Shown one piece after another: positions 18,462-29,058 of a DNA stretch of 64,000 bases. The stretch covers positions 1 to 64,000 of the forward strand of contig NZ_JTCM02000016.1 in assembly GCF_000817785.2 (NCBI RefSeq). Direction: 5' to 3'. The translations under genes and the position numbers were made by a program. Under the pieces are notes generated by a model. That model was not told the origin of the DNA, did no database searches, and saw nothing but the letters and a program-made list of their open reading frames with translations. Source of the DNA: Hassallia byssoidea VB512170 (lineage in GTDB: Bacteria; Cyanobacteriota; Cyanobacteriia; Cyanobacteriales; Nostocaceae). Within the stretch, counting starts at the first letter, position 1, and each line of letters begins with the position of its first letter.

Positions 18462-20471
18462 CTAACTATTTTTTTGACTTTCGACGTTGGGACGGACTTT
18501 TGCCCGGATGAGTACAGCAGTAATGTTGTCATGACCATTGTGTTGATTCGCTAAATCAATTAACTCTCGGACTCCGCGTTCTAAGTTAGCACCATAACTT
18601 AGCAGCGGTTCTAAGTGAGTAGAAAAATGAATTTCTAGTAAATCATTATCTGATAAACCGTCCGAAGCGAGGATGAAGAGTGTATCTTGATTAATCTCGA
18701 AAAATTGCACATCGGGATTAATCAAGTTTTCGTCTCGTGGACCCAGAGCTTGAGTAAGTTGATAAGCATCTGGGCGAGCGTAAGCTAAATTTGGTTCAAC
18801 TCCACGAGCAATTTCCCGTTGACCGACTTCATGATCTACCGTTATTTGTTTAAGTTTGTCCTTGCGAGTCAGCTTATACAAGCGACTATCCCCCACATGA
18901 GCAACTGCTGCTTGAGTGTCTTGGATTAAAAGCATTACCAAGGTAGTGCCCATGCGACCGACGCCAGAACGGGCATCTTGTTGATTAACATCGTAAATTG
19001 CCTGATTTGCTAAAAGTACTGCCTCAGCGATGCTGTCTTCACTTGGGAGTTGGTTAGAAAGCCAATGTTTTTGGAAGTATTCTCGCAGGGTGGTAACTGC
19101 CAACTCACTGGCGACTTCACCACCAGCGTGTCCACCCATTCCATCGCAGAGAATATATAAACCACGGGCTTGCAAAGCTCGGTTTTTGGGCAATTCTAGT
19201 TTGTTAATTTTGGTTTCAACACCAAAAAAGTCTTCATTGTGTTGGCGTTGACGCCCAACATCCGTGCGTCCTGCATCTTCTAGGCTGATTAACTGCATCG
19301 GCAGCACCACTGTTGGCATATCATCGCCTCTAGGGGCGGTATCTTCTGTGTCGTCTAATTGCAGGATAGTCGGCGATGGAGTATGTTCTTTTACTGTTGG
19401 TTCGGTTGCGGTTGTGGCTGGTTGCAGTTCAGCGGCGATCGCCTCCAAACGCGATCGCAATTGAGCGATCGTTTCAATCTTACCTAACTCAATCTCGCCT
19501 AACAACTGTATCACAGAGCCAGATTGAGTGCGTTGCGACTGTCTAAATAACGCCTGCCAAACACGTCCCAAAGCTTCAATTGTTAAAGGTTGCGCTTCGG
19601 CATCTGACAATTCAGCAGAATTCTTTGTATGTCTTTCTACGTTTAATTTTTGTAGTGCCAGCGTCTGGTCTTCATCCAAGCGCAAATTCGATAACTCCAA
19701 CAGACTTTGACGACAATTCAATGGTTCTAATAGCGCCCATAGTTGAGTCATCTGATAAAACCAATGTAATATTTGTAACGAAGTTATATTATCATCTTGC
19801 CATAATTCGGCTAAATACTGCCAATGCGATCGGTTCTCAATGAGTACCACCATTCTCTGGTTTTCCTGCCATGCATCGTGAATTGATGGTATTTCTGGGT
19901 GAGACCCTGCTTGCAAAGCAATATAAGGTTTAGCGAGGTTAGGAATTCTGGCTGCTTCGGTTGATGGCGCAATCAAATTGTTTTGCTGATTTCTTAGTAT
20001 TGCCAGTAGCGGCGACACTTGATATGGTTGGCAGTCTAAAACTCTCACGCACAGCTCAGTATGAGCGGCAACTTCTGATAGTGCTGGTAGCGGATCTAAC
20101 AGTTGATAGCGCTGTTGCGAGTCTAAATAAGAGCCAACCGGGAGTTCAGAAAAGGCGATTAAGCCAGAAGGAAAGCTCGCTTGGGCGAATTGGGGTGAAA
20201 GACAGACAAGGGGAGAATCATCTTCTAAGCTTTTTATCTTTTGATCTTCGGGTTCACTTTCCTTGACTTCCTCGACAAAAGTCTCTTCTTTGGCAATAAT
20301 TGCCCACCAAATTGTGCCGCATTCCGCGCCGCAGTTGTGACATCGTTCTGTATTGACAGCCACAGCGCTACTGCATTTTGGACAAACCTTTTGCGTCAAG
20401 GACGTGCCACAGTTTTGACAGAACTTGTTGGTATTAGAGTTTTCAAATTTACACTGGGGGCAAATCAGCAT
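18462..20471 (-). CDS. Zinc-ribbon + degenerate kinase-like + PP2C phosphatase
   Basis: The 669-residue protein starts with two zinc ribbons (CPQCKFENSNTNKFCQNCG and CPKCSSAV...CHNCG). Residues about 105-340 follow a protein-kinase outline (GSYLDSQQRYQLL..., HPEIPSIHDAW, VVLIENRSHWQYLAELW), but no HRD or DFG motif is seen, so this is probably a pseudokinase. From about 405 to the end is a full PP2C phosphatase with DVGRQRQHNED, LCDGMGGHAGGEVAS, AHVGDSRLY, ASDGLSDND and GHDNITAVL, the metal-binding Asp set. It should remove phosphate from Ser/Thr and probably opposes the FHA-kinase downstream. ATG at 20469-20471. Confidence 0.9.
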   Translation of the reverse strand: MLICPQCKFENSNTNKFCQNCGTSLTQKVCPKCSSAVAVNTERCHNCGAECGTIWWAIIAKEETFVEEVKESEPEDQKIKSLEDDSPLVCLSPQFAQASFPSGLIAFSELPVGSYLDSQQRYQLLDPLPALSEVAAHTELCVRVLDCQPYQVSPLLAILRNQQNNLIAPSTEAARIPNLAKPYIALQAGSHPEIPSIHDAWQENQRMVVLIENRSHWQYLAELWQDDNITSLQILHWFYQMTQLWALLEPLNCRQSLLELSNLRLDEDQTLALQKLNVERHTKNSAELSDAEAQPLTIEALGRVWQALFRQSQRTQSGSVIQLLGEIELGKIETIAQLRSRLEAIAAELQPATTATEPTVKEHTPSPTILQLDDTEDTAPRGDDMPTVVLPMQLISLEDAGRTDVGRQRQHNEDFFGVETKINKLELPKNRALQARGLYILCDGMGGHAGGEVASELAVTTLREYFQKHWLSNQLPSEDSIAEAVLLANQAIYDVNQQDARSGVGRMGTTLVMLLIQDTQAAVAHVGDSRLYKLTRKDKLKQITVDHEVGQREIARGVEPNLAYARPDAYQLTQALGPRDENLINPDVQFFEINQDTLFILASDGLSDNDLLEIHFSTHLEPLLSYGANLERGVRELIDLANQHNGHDNITAVLIRAKVRPNVESQKNS

Positions 20472-20705
20472 TGTGGAAGTTCCTTAATTCCCGTTCCTGG
20501 CGTGCTTCTGACCACTACAATCGATGCATTGCCACAAATGTCGGCTGCTTATAGTAGACCGACAAAATATTGTGGTGTCAACAGTGAATTTTGGTGACAG
20601 TATTAATTCTTACGCATATTTTCAAAATATGTGAAATACAGGCAAGCCTATCCCTCAGAATAACCTGCCATTAAAAATTAGCAAGCCCATATTTAAACAC
20701 ATATC

Positions 20706-20914
20706 TTGATTGTTTGGGGGAGTGTCCGAGTGGGGGAGTGGAGACAGGGGGACAAGGGAGAATTTGTTTTTCTATCTTCCCCTGCTTCCCCTGCTTTCCC
20801 TGCTTTCCCTGCTTTCCCTGCTTTCCCTGCTCCCCCATCTCCCCCATCTCCCCATTCCCCCCAACCCCACTTCGTGGGGACCCCAAAGCCCCCCATTCCC
20901 CCTGCCCCCTGCCC
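20706..20914. repeat. Low-complexity block with ~5 copies of a 9-mer (CTGCTTTCC)
   Basis: The block has a purine-rich left part (GGGGGAGTGGAGACAGGGGGACAAGGGAGAATTT), then tandem CTGCTTTCC units at about 20782-20831, then C-rich units. It belongs to the same repeat family as 16743-16858. Open frames within it, on both strands, are repeat artefacts. The rest of the gap 20472-20705 shows nothing clear. Confidence 0.85.
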
Positions 20915-22591
20915 TCATCCCTCACTGCTTACTGGTAGTAAAATCGTAAAACAGGTACAGTTTGATTGACTTTCAACCTCGATTGTGCCTCCAAGGGAAA
21001 GAGTGAGTTTTTGTACTAGTGCCAATCCTAATCCGGTTCCCCCTTGCTTCCAAGGATCGTTGCTGGGAATGCGATAAAATTTGTTAAAAATGAGCGGTAT
21101 TTCTGTGGTGGGAATTTCCACACCAGTATTAATTACTTGGAATTGAATTTGTTTTGATTTTAATTGAGCGCTGAGGGTGATTTGTGCTTCTGGTGGGCTA
21201 AATTTACAAGCGTTGGTGAGCAGTTCGATTAAAATACGTTCGAGACTGAAGGGATCGCAAGTGAGTGGGGGAAGATTGGCAGCTATATTTATCTGCAACT
21301 CTTGCTGAGAAATGTTGCGATTGCGTGCTTGAAATACCTGCAACACCCGGCAAAGCCATTGCTGTAGTTGAATTGTTTCTAATACCAACGGTTTAGCGAC
21401 ATTATCGAGCTTTTGCAAATCCAGGAAATTATTAATTAGGTTAATTTCGCGATCGCACTCGTTGTCTAAAATTTGAAAGTAGCGAGCTGCTTTTGAGCGT
21501 TCTGTTTCTGGCTTGTCTATTTCCAACAAAAAGTTTTGCTCTTTTTTCAGTGAGATTCCCAGCATCTGAATCGCCATTTTCATATTAGTTAGTGGCGTGC
21601 GTAATTCATGGGAAACTGTACTGAGAAATTCATCTTTGAGACGATTGAGGCTTTCAATTTCATCAAATTGTGCTTGTGCTGCTTCTTGAGTTTCTTGAAG
21701 AGCAACTTCTGTTAATTTGCGCTCTGTGATGTCAATACAACTACCAATGTAACCAGCAAAGTTACCTGTGGATGTAGACCTGGGAACCCCAGAATCTAAA
21801 ATCCAACGATAATTGCCGTCATGTCGCTTGAGCCGATATTCCATCTTGAATTTGGCTCGTGCATTAAAGGCAGATTCATAGGTTTTAAAGCAAAAATCTT
21901 GATCTTCAGGATGTACGTTTTCCAACCAGCCTAAACCTTGCTCTTGTTCTAAGCTGCGTCCGGTAAAATTTAACCATGATTGGTTGAAAAAATTACATAA
22001 CGAGTCGCTTCCAGACATCCACAACATAACTGGTGCTGTGTCAGCCATAGTGTGAAAGCGTTGTTCGCTTTCTCGTAACAAGTCTTCTGTCTGTTTCTGA
22101 GCGGTAATATCCTCGCAAACCATCAAAATCAGCGGATTTGCCTCTTCAGTTGGTAATATCCGCGCTGCGATTTTTACCCAAACAATTTTTCTGGCATTTA
22201 AGCGAAACTCCCAATTAGTAATTTCGCTTTCGGGTGACACTGTTAATAATTCTTTGAATGCATTACTTAACCTTTGCTTGTCTGACTCCTCAAACAAGTT
22301 AAAAATTGAAGTTTGGATTAGTTGTTCCCGTCTATATCCCAGACTGTCTGCACCAAATTGGTTTACAGACAAAATTTTCCCTGTTGCATCCAAGGTGAAG
22401 TACACAGAAGGTGTATTTTCATACAAACTGCGATACCACTGGAGTTCTTCTTGGGTACGACGCAGGGTTTCTGGGGTGCAAAGTTCTAAATCGGTAGCTC
22501 GTTCAGACACAACTTCCAGATGTACAGGTGTTACAGACAAAATATCTTTTTGACGAGTGTAATGCCAGCTAGATTGCTGATTGCGGCTCAT
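20915..22591 (-). CDS. PAS-PAS sensor histidine kinase
   Basis: The 558-residue soluble kinase has two PAS/PAC domains (about 50-170, ending CEDITAQKQTEDLL, and about 175-300, ending GSCIDITERKL). A short coiled coil leads to HisKA with the phosphorylated His328 (STVSHELRTPL) and a HATPase_c domain ([21 protein letters not shown]). There is no membrane segment or receiver domain and no response regulator next door, so it is an orphan kinase. The signal is unknown. The stop lies at the edge of the adjacent repeat block. Confidence 0.92.
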   Translation of the reverse strand: MSRNQQSSWHYTRQKDILSVTPVHLEVVSERATDLELCTPETLRRTQEELQWYRSLYENTPSVYFTLDATGKILSVNQFGADSLGYRREQLIQTSIFNLFEESDKQRLSNAFKELLTVSPESEITNWEFRLNARKIVWVKIAARILPTEEANPLILMVCEDITAQKQTEDLLRESEQRFHTMADTAPVMLWMSGSDSLCNFFNQSWLNFTGRSLEQEQGLGWLENVHPEDQDFCFKTYESAFNARAKFKMEYRLKRHDGNYRWILDSGVPRSTSTGNFAGYIGSCIDITERKLTEVALQETQEAAQAQFDEIESLNRLKDEFLSTVSHELRTPLTNMKMAIQMLGISLKKEQNFLLEIDKPETERSKAARYFQILDNECDREINLINNFLDLQKLDNVAKPLVLETIQLQQWLCRVLQVFQARNRNISQQELQINIAANLPPLTCDPFSLERILIELLTNACKFSPPEAQITLSAQLKSKQIQFQVINTGVEIPTTEIPLIFNKFYRIPSNDPWKQGGTGLGLALVQKLTLSLGGTIEVESQSNCTCFTILLPVSSEG

Positions 22592-22941
22592 AGATTTAAA
22601 CTTGCACCCAAGCGAGAAGTGTCAACTAGGCGGTAAGAAAAAAATATTATTATACAGGTTTTAAATTAATTTGTGTGAAAGGTGCAAATAAAAACTTATG
22701 TAAAGACTAAGCTTTATATTGTATGGTTCTTTAATTGATAGCTCAAAACTTGCGATTGGAAATATTGATTAATCTATCTTGAAAATAGAGAGGCTTAGGC
22801 AGTTGGGTTAGGAGCGCTTAGACAAAAGGTCAGAAAAAGAGATTTTTATCGATATTAGTATAAACAGTTCATGTTCTGGTTGAATATTAACCACAATTAT
22901 TCAAATATAGGTAGGGAGCCTTCCCCCCTTAGAAGCAACGC
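22592..22941. other. 350-base gap without visible features
   Basis: AT-rich sequence between the histidine kinase start and the pseudouridine synthase stop. I see no gene, hairpin or repeat that I can support. Confidence 0.5.
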
Positions 22942-23556
22942 TTAAGGCTTAAAAATAGATGCTTTTTTTTGTGGTTTCGTTAAATTATGCAACAATTTGA
23001 CTTCTTCTGGCGTAAGTTCGCGCCACTCTCCTGGTTGTAGACGATCTAATTTTAAGTGGGCGATCGCTATCCTCACCAATCGCAAGGTAGGAAACCCCAC
23101 AGCAGCAGTCATCCTTCTCACCTGCCGATTTTTCCCCTCTGTCAAAGTCATTTCTAGCCAAGCTGTGGGGACATTTTTTCTAAATCTGATCGGTGGATCG
23201 CGATCGCTTAACAACGGTTCTTCTGACAAAAGTCGTACTTTTGTCGGTCGAGTACGGTAATCTTGAATTTGCACACCTGTTTGCAATTTCTGCAAAGCCT
23301 CTGCATCCGGAATTCGCTCTACCTGTACTAAATAAGTCCTTTCATGTCCAAATTGAGGATGAGAAAGACGATGTTGCAATTGTCCGTTATTTGTCAATAA
23401 TAATAATCCTTCACTGTCCCAGTCTAAACGCCCGACAGGGTACACATCAGCCACTTCGATGTAATCTTTTAGGGTACTGCGGTTAGGTCTATCTTTTGTA
23501 AATTGGCTGAGAACCCCGTAGGGTTTGTAAAAAATGATATAGCGATAGTCATTCAT
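22942..23556 (-). CDS. rluE: RsuA/RluE-type rRNA pseudouridine synthase
   Basis: The 204-residue protein starts directly with the catalytic fold ([14 protein letters not shown]) and has no S4 domain, as in RluE-type enzymes. The catalytic Asp is in [18 protein letters not shown]. Later motifs are TYLVQVE and the [12 protein letters not shown] segment that contacts RNA. It isomerises a uridine of 23S rRNA (position 2457 in E. coli RluE) to pseudouridine. The exact target here is inferred from the domain layout. Confidence 0.87.
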   Translation of the reverse strand: MNDYRYIIFYKPYGVLSQFTKDRPNRSTLKDYIEVADVYPVGRLDWDSEGLLLLTNNGQLQHRLSHPQFGHERTYLVQVERIPDAEALQKLQTGVQIQDYRTRPTKVRLLSEEPLLSDRDPPIRFRKNVPTAWLEMTLTEGKNRQVRRMTAAVGFPTLRLVRIAIAHLKLDRLQPGEWRELTPEEVKLLHNLTKPQKKASIFKP

Positions 23557-23572
23557 TGTTTAAAAATACCTT

Positions 23573-23621
23573 ACAGGCTATAAGCCTGAAGCTATACAAA
23601 CAAAGCCCGCCTACGCGGGCT
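23573..23621. repeat. Two small palindromes (dispersed repeat)
   Basis: CAGGCTATAAGCCTG (about 23574-23588) and AGCCCGC-CTAC-GCGGGCT (23604-23621) lie between divergent or spaced genes. The second is the 'GCCCGCCTACGCGGGC' palindrome that also appears, interrupted, at 27154-27264. The remaining gap up to 23879 holds only HIP1 sites (for example near 23770). Confidence 0.7.
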
Positions 23622-23879
23622 ATAATCCTGCTAGCTTGCGCTTTTAGATTTAGGTGACGAAGATTATTTAAACATAACTTTCCTTGGATGTTTGGACTTA
23701 GCCAAAGGTGATTTTGCCTGGTGGAGTAGATTGCGAGTAGAAGAGTGCGATCGCGCTTTTGGTCTTTTGGCTGAGGAGTGCGATCGCTTTATATCATCAG
23801 CAATGAGTTGGAAATGATAATGTAAATCTGACAAGTTATTGTGTTTTTAACAGCTTGTCGGCTACTACCTTTAGAATAA

Positions 23880-25001
23880 TCACTGCAAGTCAGCAAAAGT
23901 TTCTGTTGCCATTCTTAGTCTTTCCTTTAGGTTATGTTCGTTAGTTAAATCGCGTATTTTTACAGATATAGCCAGAAAATTTTTATTACTAAGTATAGTA
24001 TTATATTGTTTTTTAAATTCATCGAAATTTTCAATATTACCTGATTCTAGTCTTTTCGCTATACCAACCATGACTGCCTCGAAAAAAGTTGGAACAAATC
24101 CTTTCTCTCCTTTAAAAGCTTTGTTACCGATGCATTTGTTAATAATTTCAATTGTCGGTATAAATGCTTTTTCTATTTTCGCTTGAGAATAACAGTTAAG
24201 CTGTCTATTTTTGTTCATAAAATTATTAAGAAATTTTTTCAGCGACGGCTTGTAGTTGTTCCCCTCAAAGTAAAGTGCTATGAATCTTAGAATGAGTTCT
24301 TGGTCTTTCTTATTTTTCTCCTTATTGCCAAATATATTACGCCAAGCTTCATTATTATTCATTTCACCAATCAAATCGTTGAAATTTCCGTGGAAAATGC
24401 AAGCACGGATTTCTTGGGGTTTTAATAAAGTACCTCCTGTATTAAGTCTTTCAAAAATGTAGTAAATGCTCTCTTCGTTATTATCGCGTGGCTCAATCAC
24501 GGTTGCCGATAAAACGGAGTTGTCTAATTGTCGTCTTTCTGCATCAAGGAGTGATTCATATTTTTTACCCTCAAACTCTCGATGAACACCTTTCAAAGAG
24601 AAAGATGTCCGACTATTGGGAAATTTCCCCTCGTAAAAAGATTTAACACTAATTAATCTTTGCTGACCATCAAGTACTAACAGCTTATTTGTTTGTGAAT
24701 CTTTTGCAAGGAAAATACCAGGAACTGGTAGATTTAATAATAGAGATTCTACTAAACGCGAAGCTTGTTTAGGTTTCCATACATAAGCACGTTGAAAATC
24801 GGGAATATATATGTCATCGTTTCTTAAGCGCTTCACTATGCCTTCTACATCAAAATCGGTTCGAGAAACTGATATTGAAAACCTGGAAGGAAGGATATCA
24901 TCATCTTCATCTTCCTGATTTTCCTCAATTTGTGTTTCCTGTTCTTCATCCGCTAGACCCTCTAAGGGGTATCCATCCCTGTTTTCTTGAAACGTACTCA
25001 T
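23880..25001 (-). CDS. DUF262-domain protein (ParB/GmrSD-N-like nuclease family)
   Basis: From ATG 25001 (MSTFQENRDGYP, after a GAAAGGG site) the product has 373 residues. An acidic N-terminus (EENQEDEDDD) precedes a DUF262 domain with IPDFQRAYVWKPKQASRLVESLLLNLPVPGIFLA, VLDGQQRLISV (the DGQQR signature) and FERLNTGGTLLKPQEIR. DUF262 is the ParB-like, nucleotide-using half of GmrSD-type modification-dependent restriction enzymes, but many stand-alone members exist. No DUF1524 partner domain is present here, so an intact type IV restriction enzyme is not shown. The role may be defence-related; this is inference. Confidence 0.85.
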   Translation of the reverse strand: MSTFQENRDGYPLEGLADEEQETQIEENQEDEDDDILPSRFSISVSRTDFDVEGIVKRLRNDDIYIPDFQRAYVWKPKQASRLVESLLLNLPVPGIFLAKDSQTNKLLVLDGQQRLISVKSFYEGKFPNSRTSFSLKGVHREFEGKKYESLLDAERRQLDNSVLSATVIEPRDNNEESIYYIFERLNTGGTLLKPQEIRACIFHGNFNDLIGEMNNNEAWRNIFGNKEKNKKDQELILRFIALYFEGNNYKPSLKKFLNNFMNKNRQLNCYSQAKIEKAFIPTIEIINKCIGNKAFKGEKGFVPTFFEAVMVGIAKRLESGNIENFDEFKKQYNTILSNKNFLAISVKIRDLTNEHNLKERLRMATETFADLQ

Positions 25002-25188
25002 ACTGTGACACCCTTTCTCAAATGACTGAATTTTATAAATGTACACAGTTATAAATAATACCAAAATAATGGTTTATCTGCCTTGACGCACTCCACCACT
25101 TCTCAACCGAGTGCGAGACGCAAAGCTTTCGCCCCCATCAAAGTACCGTAAAATAATATCGAAATATAAGCTTTTTAAAGGAGCAGTT

Positions 25189-25365
25189 ATTCTTCCCACA
25201 GCACAACAAGCTTTAAAGTGTGTTTACTTGTGTCAAGCATTGACAACTGTTTACAAACCAATTTATATGGTGCGTCTGGATAAACGCACAGGCAAACTGT
25301 TCATCCTCGCTGGAGATGATATACAAATTTTGATTAGTCGTGATGGAAACTGGGACTATTTATGA
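25189..25365 (+). CDS. DUF6888-family small protein (start codon uncertain)
   Basis: The conserved part reads LPTAQQALKCVYLCQALTTVYKPIYMVRLD...GKLFILAGDDIQILI...GNWDYL, which I place in the cyanobacterial DUF6888 family. The best ribosome binding site (AAGGAG, 25178-25183) is 5 bases before an ATT codon at 25189, exactly where relatives begin Met-Leu-Pro-Thr. ATG 25111 is in frame 26 codons upstream but adds non-conserved sequence; ATG 25267 would cut the domain. The stop overlaps the next start (ATGA). Function unknown; the gene pair resembles a two-gene module. Confidence 0.7.
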   Translation: MLPTAQQALKCVYLCQALTTVYKPIYMVRLDKRTGKLFILAGDDIQILISRDGNWDYL

Positions 25366-25574
25366 GCAAACCAAATTTTGATGCTATGAGTGAAGCTGAA
25401 TTAAGAGCCTACGTCATTGCACACCAAGACGATCAAGAAGCTTTTTACGCATTTGTAGATCGTTTGAAGGCAAAACCTCCCTCTGCGGTTTATCCTGCAT
25501 CGATGACACCAGAGCAAATCCATCAAGCAATATTAATGCATGTTCAGCAGAAACAGAAATTAAAAGACGCATAG
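25362..25574 (+). CDS. DUF6887-family small protein
   Basis: A 70-residue protein starting MSKPNFDAMSEAELRAYVIAH and ending in an amphipathic helix (MTPEQIHQAILMHVQQKQKL), the pattern of the DUF6887 family. Its ATG overlaps the stop of the DUF6888 gene by four bases, so the two are translationally coupled. Paired families of this size are sometimes toxin-antitoxin modules; nothing in the sequence proves this here. Confidence 0.8.
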   Translation: MSKPNFDAMSEAELRAYVIAHQDDQEAFYAFVDRLKAKPPSAVYPASMTPEQIHQAILMHVQQKQKLKDA

Positions 25575-25626
25575 AACACTGCAACCACGCATACCACCTT
25601 GCTTACCTCATAATTTGTTAACTTAC

Positions 25627-25657
25627 TTGCGCCCACCCACAACGAAAGTGGTACAAT
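25627..25657 (+). promoter_or_regulatory. Likely promoter of the thiC leader
   Basis: TACAAT at 25652-25657 is a good -10 box; a weak -35-like TTGCGC lies at about 25628-25633. Transcription from here would start at about 25664, right at the 5' edge of the TPP riboswitch. Confidence 0.5.
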
Positions 25658-25661
25658 CAAC

Positions 25662-27139
<1,478 letters not shown>

Positions 27140-27153
27140 TAAATAGCCTGCAA

Positions 27154-27264
27154 TAAATAGCCCGCACCCTAGAAGGGTGGACGGCAGTCGCCTCAACGGG
27201 GGGGAACCCCCGCACAGCGCTGCCTCGGCTATACGAACAAGAGCTTACCTACGTGGGCTATTTA
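27154..27264. repeat. Palindromic repeat interrupted by a second repeat
   Basis: TAAATAGCCCGC (27154-27165) and GTGGGCTATTTA (27253-27264) are the two ends of one palindrome. The centre holds a foreign GC-rich element with its own hairpins (ACCCTAGAAGGGT and CGGGGGGGAACCCCCG). It could still form a terminator-like structure after thiC. Confidence 0.75.
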
Positions 27265-27302
27265 TGTCGATATAATTTGATACTAAAACATTACTTTGGT
27301 TA

Positions 27303-28916
27303 TTAAACAGAAACTTTTTTGCTAATATAATCGACAGCCTGTTGAACTGTTGTAATTTTTTCAGCAGCTTCATCAGGAATTTCAATATCAAATTCCTCTT
27401 CCAAAGCCATAACTAACTCTACCGCATCTAAAGAATCTGCTCCTAAATCTTGAATAAAGTTGCTGCTGAGGGTTATTGTGTCTGCTTCAACTGATAACTG
27501 TTCAGCAATAATATTTTTTATTTTTGTAAATATTTTTGCTTGGAAATTATAGTTTATTGAAGGCTCTATTGCTAAATTTTCGGTTTCTGTTTGGGTGATT
27601 TGAGAATTGTTAGCTAATTTTTCTTCTCCTTCATCTTCAGATTCGTCTCTAATTTGGAAATAGTAATATAGATTAGCAACAGCCAAATCTGATGCTTGTT
27701 GTAAATTCGATGGAACTAAAGTTTTGTAACCAGCGTTAGCAGCTTGTTGATTAATATAAAGTTCCGACTGTTGGCGTAGTTGAGAATCGAACAAGTATAA
27801 TAGCTGGTCGCGTAGAGAGTAGAAATGAGATTTACCTGCTAAATCTTCGTATGTTAATTGTTCTGGTGGTGCTAAATTGGTATCTTGGCTAATTATCAAA
27901 TCTGAGTTATTGAAATCAGCGCTGGTTAAAAGTTTTAATTCTGATGATGGAAGCGATACTCCTTGGGAGTCACTTCGCGATCGCATCCAATCAATATGAT
28001 TTTGCCATGAGTTTAATACTTCTAAATCGTGATTGTAAATACGGGTAATTTCCGGAAAGAGAAAATCAAGCTCATCGTGGGATTCACAACTATTAATAAT
28101 ACCGACAGCATCTTGACAAACTTTATCCTGCAACTGAGATATTCGCTCACTTACCGCTGACATTTCATTTTGTACTTGATAAGTTGCAATAATTCCCTGT
28201 TCAATTATCCAAGCACATTCGAGTCTTCGTAGTTGTCCAGCAGCAGAGGTTTCTTCTAACAAATGGGGGTTTGTATAATCTGCCAAAGCTTCAAATAACA
28301 TTCCCCTCGCACCGTCAATTTCAGCATTTCTGCGACTTGCATCTTGTAATTGCATCGCTGAACGAAAGCGATTTATTGCTTGGATAAACAACCCATACGC
28401 TCGTACTAAAACTATACGGTGTTGTTCAAATTTGATGTCTTGGGATATCTCCTCAATTATTTGCCTAATTTCTGCTCCTTGGTCTTTTAAGGCTTGCTTG
28501 AGGTCAATAAACCCATTTTTGACCTCTAACCGCATTTGCTCAACTTCTTTTCTAAGTTTTAGTGTTTGATGCAAGTTTATCGCTGTCAATGCAATACCCG
28601 CTACTGTTCCCACACCAATCAAAGCTGTAGTTCCTTGCAGCACTCCCAAACTAGTTTGTATGCTTTGCAAACCTTTCATAACATCTGCAAAGCCTCGCTG
28701 CGTTTGGTACATTTGCACCCCACTAGTAATAAATTGAGAAGCAGCTAGCAGCGGAGATAGAGGACTGTTGCCGACAGTAGCAGCGATCGCATGACCAACA
28801 AACTCTCCTGTAACAGCATCTCTAGCCATACTTATTGGTACACCGTTGCTAAAAACTGGAATATATTTGCCAGCTTGAATACCCGCTTCGATTAAAGGAG
28901 AAAATTGGAATTGCAT
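27303..28916 (-). CDS. Membrane/coiled-coil protein with C-terminal acyl carrier protein domain
   Basis: The 537-residue protein ends in a complete acyl carrier domain (about 458-537): [20 protein letters not shown] and [20 protein letters not shown], nearly the fatty-acid ACP sequence, with Ser495 of the DSL motif as the phosphopantetheine site. The N-terminal part has a hydrophobic segment (about 91-115, [20 protein letters not shown]) between helical regions, then a strong coiled coil ([16 protein letters not shown]). About 280 helical residues and an acidic linker follow. The coil-hydrophobic-coil pattern recalls helical membrane-inserting proteins. I do not recognise the N-terminal family. 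It is divergent from a dynamin-like gene, with 142 bases between starts, so they may share control. Confidence 0.88.
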   Translation of the reverse strand: MQFQFSPLIEAGIQAGKYIPVFSNGVPISMARDAVTGEFVGHAIAATVGNSPLSPLLAASQFITSGVQMYQTQRGFADVMKGLQSIQTSLGVLQGTTALIGVGTVAGIALTAINLHQTLKLRKEVEQMRLEVKNGFIDLKQALKDQGAEIRQIIEEISQDIKFEQHRIVLVRAYGLFIQAINRFRSAMQLQDASRRNAEIDGARGMLFEALADYTNPHLLEETSAAGQLRRLECAWIIEQGIIATYQVQNEMSAVSERISQLQDKVCQDAVGIINSCESHDELDFLFPEITRIYNHDLEVLNSWQNHIDWMRSRSDSQGVSLPSSELKLLTSADFNNSDLIISQDTNLAPPEQLTYEDLAGKSHFYSLRDQLLYLFDSQLRQQSELYINQQAANAGYKTLVPSNLQQASDLAVANLYYYFQIRDESEDEGEEKLANNSQITQTETENLAIEPSINYNFQAKIFTKIKNIIAEQLSVEADTITLSSNFIQDLGADSLDAVELVMALEEEFDIEIPDEAAEKITTVQQAVDYISKKVSV

Positions 28917-29058
28917 AGCTGTGGATTGATAGAAGTTTTATTGCTTCGAGGCTAACTTGTTTAGAAAAGTGAAAATAACCGTATTTACTCGGTATATTGA
29001 TAAATTTTGTCTAAACCTGGGAATAATAAATTTGAAAAGTCTACGCATCGCATAATTT

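Noticed and set aside
20671-20969. Several overlapping open frames on both strands with Pro/Phe/Gly/Lys repeats
   Set aside because: All are translations of one simple repeat block (CTGCTTTCC units), open in many frames because the repeat has no stop codons.
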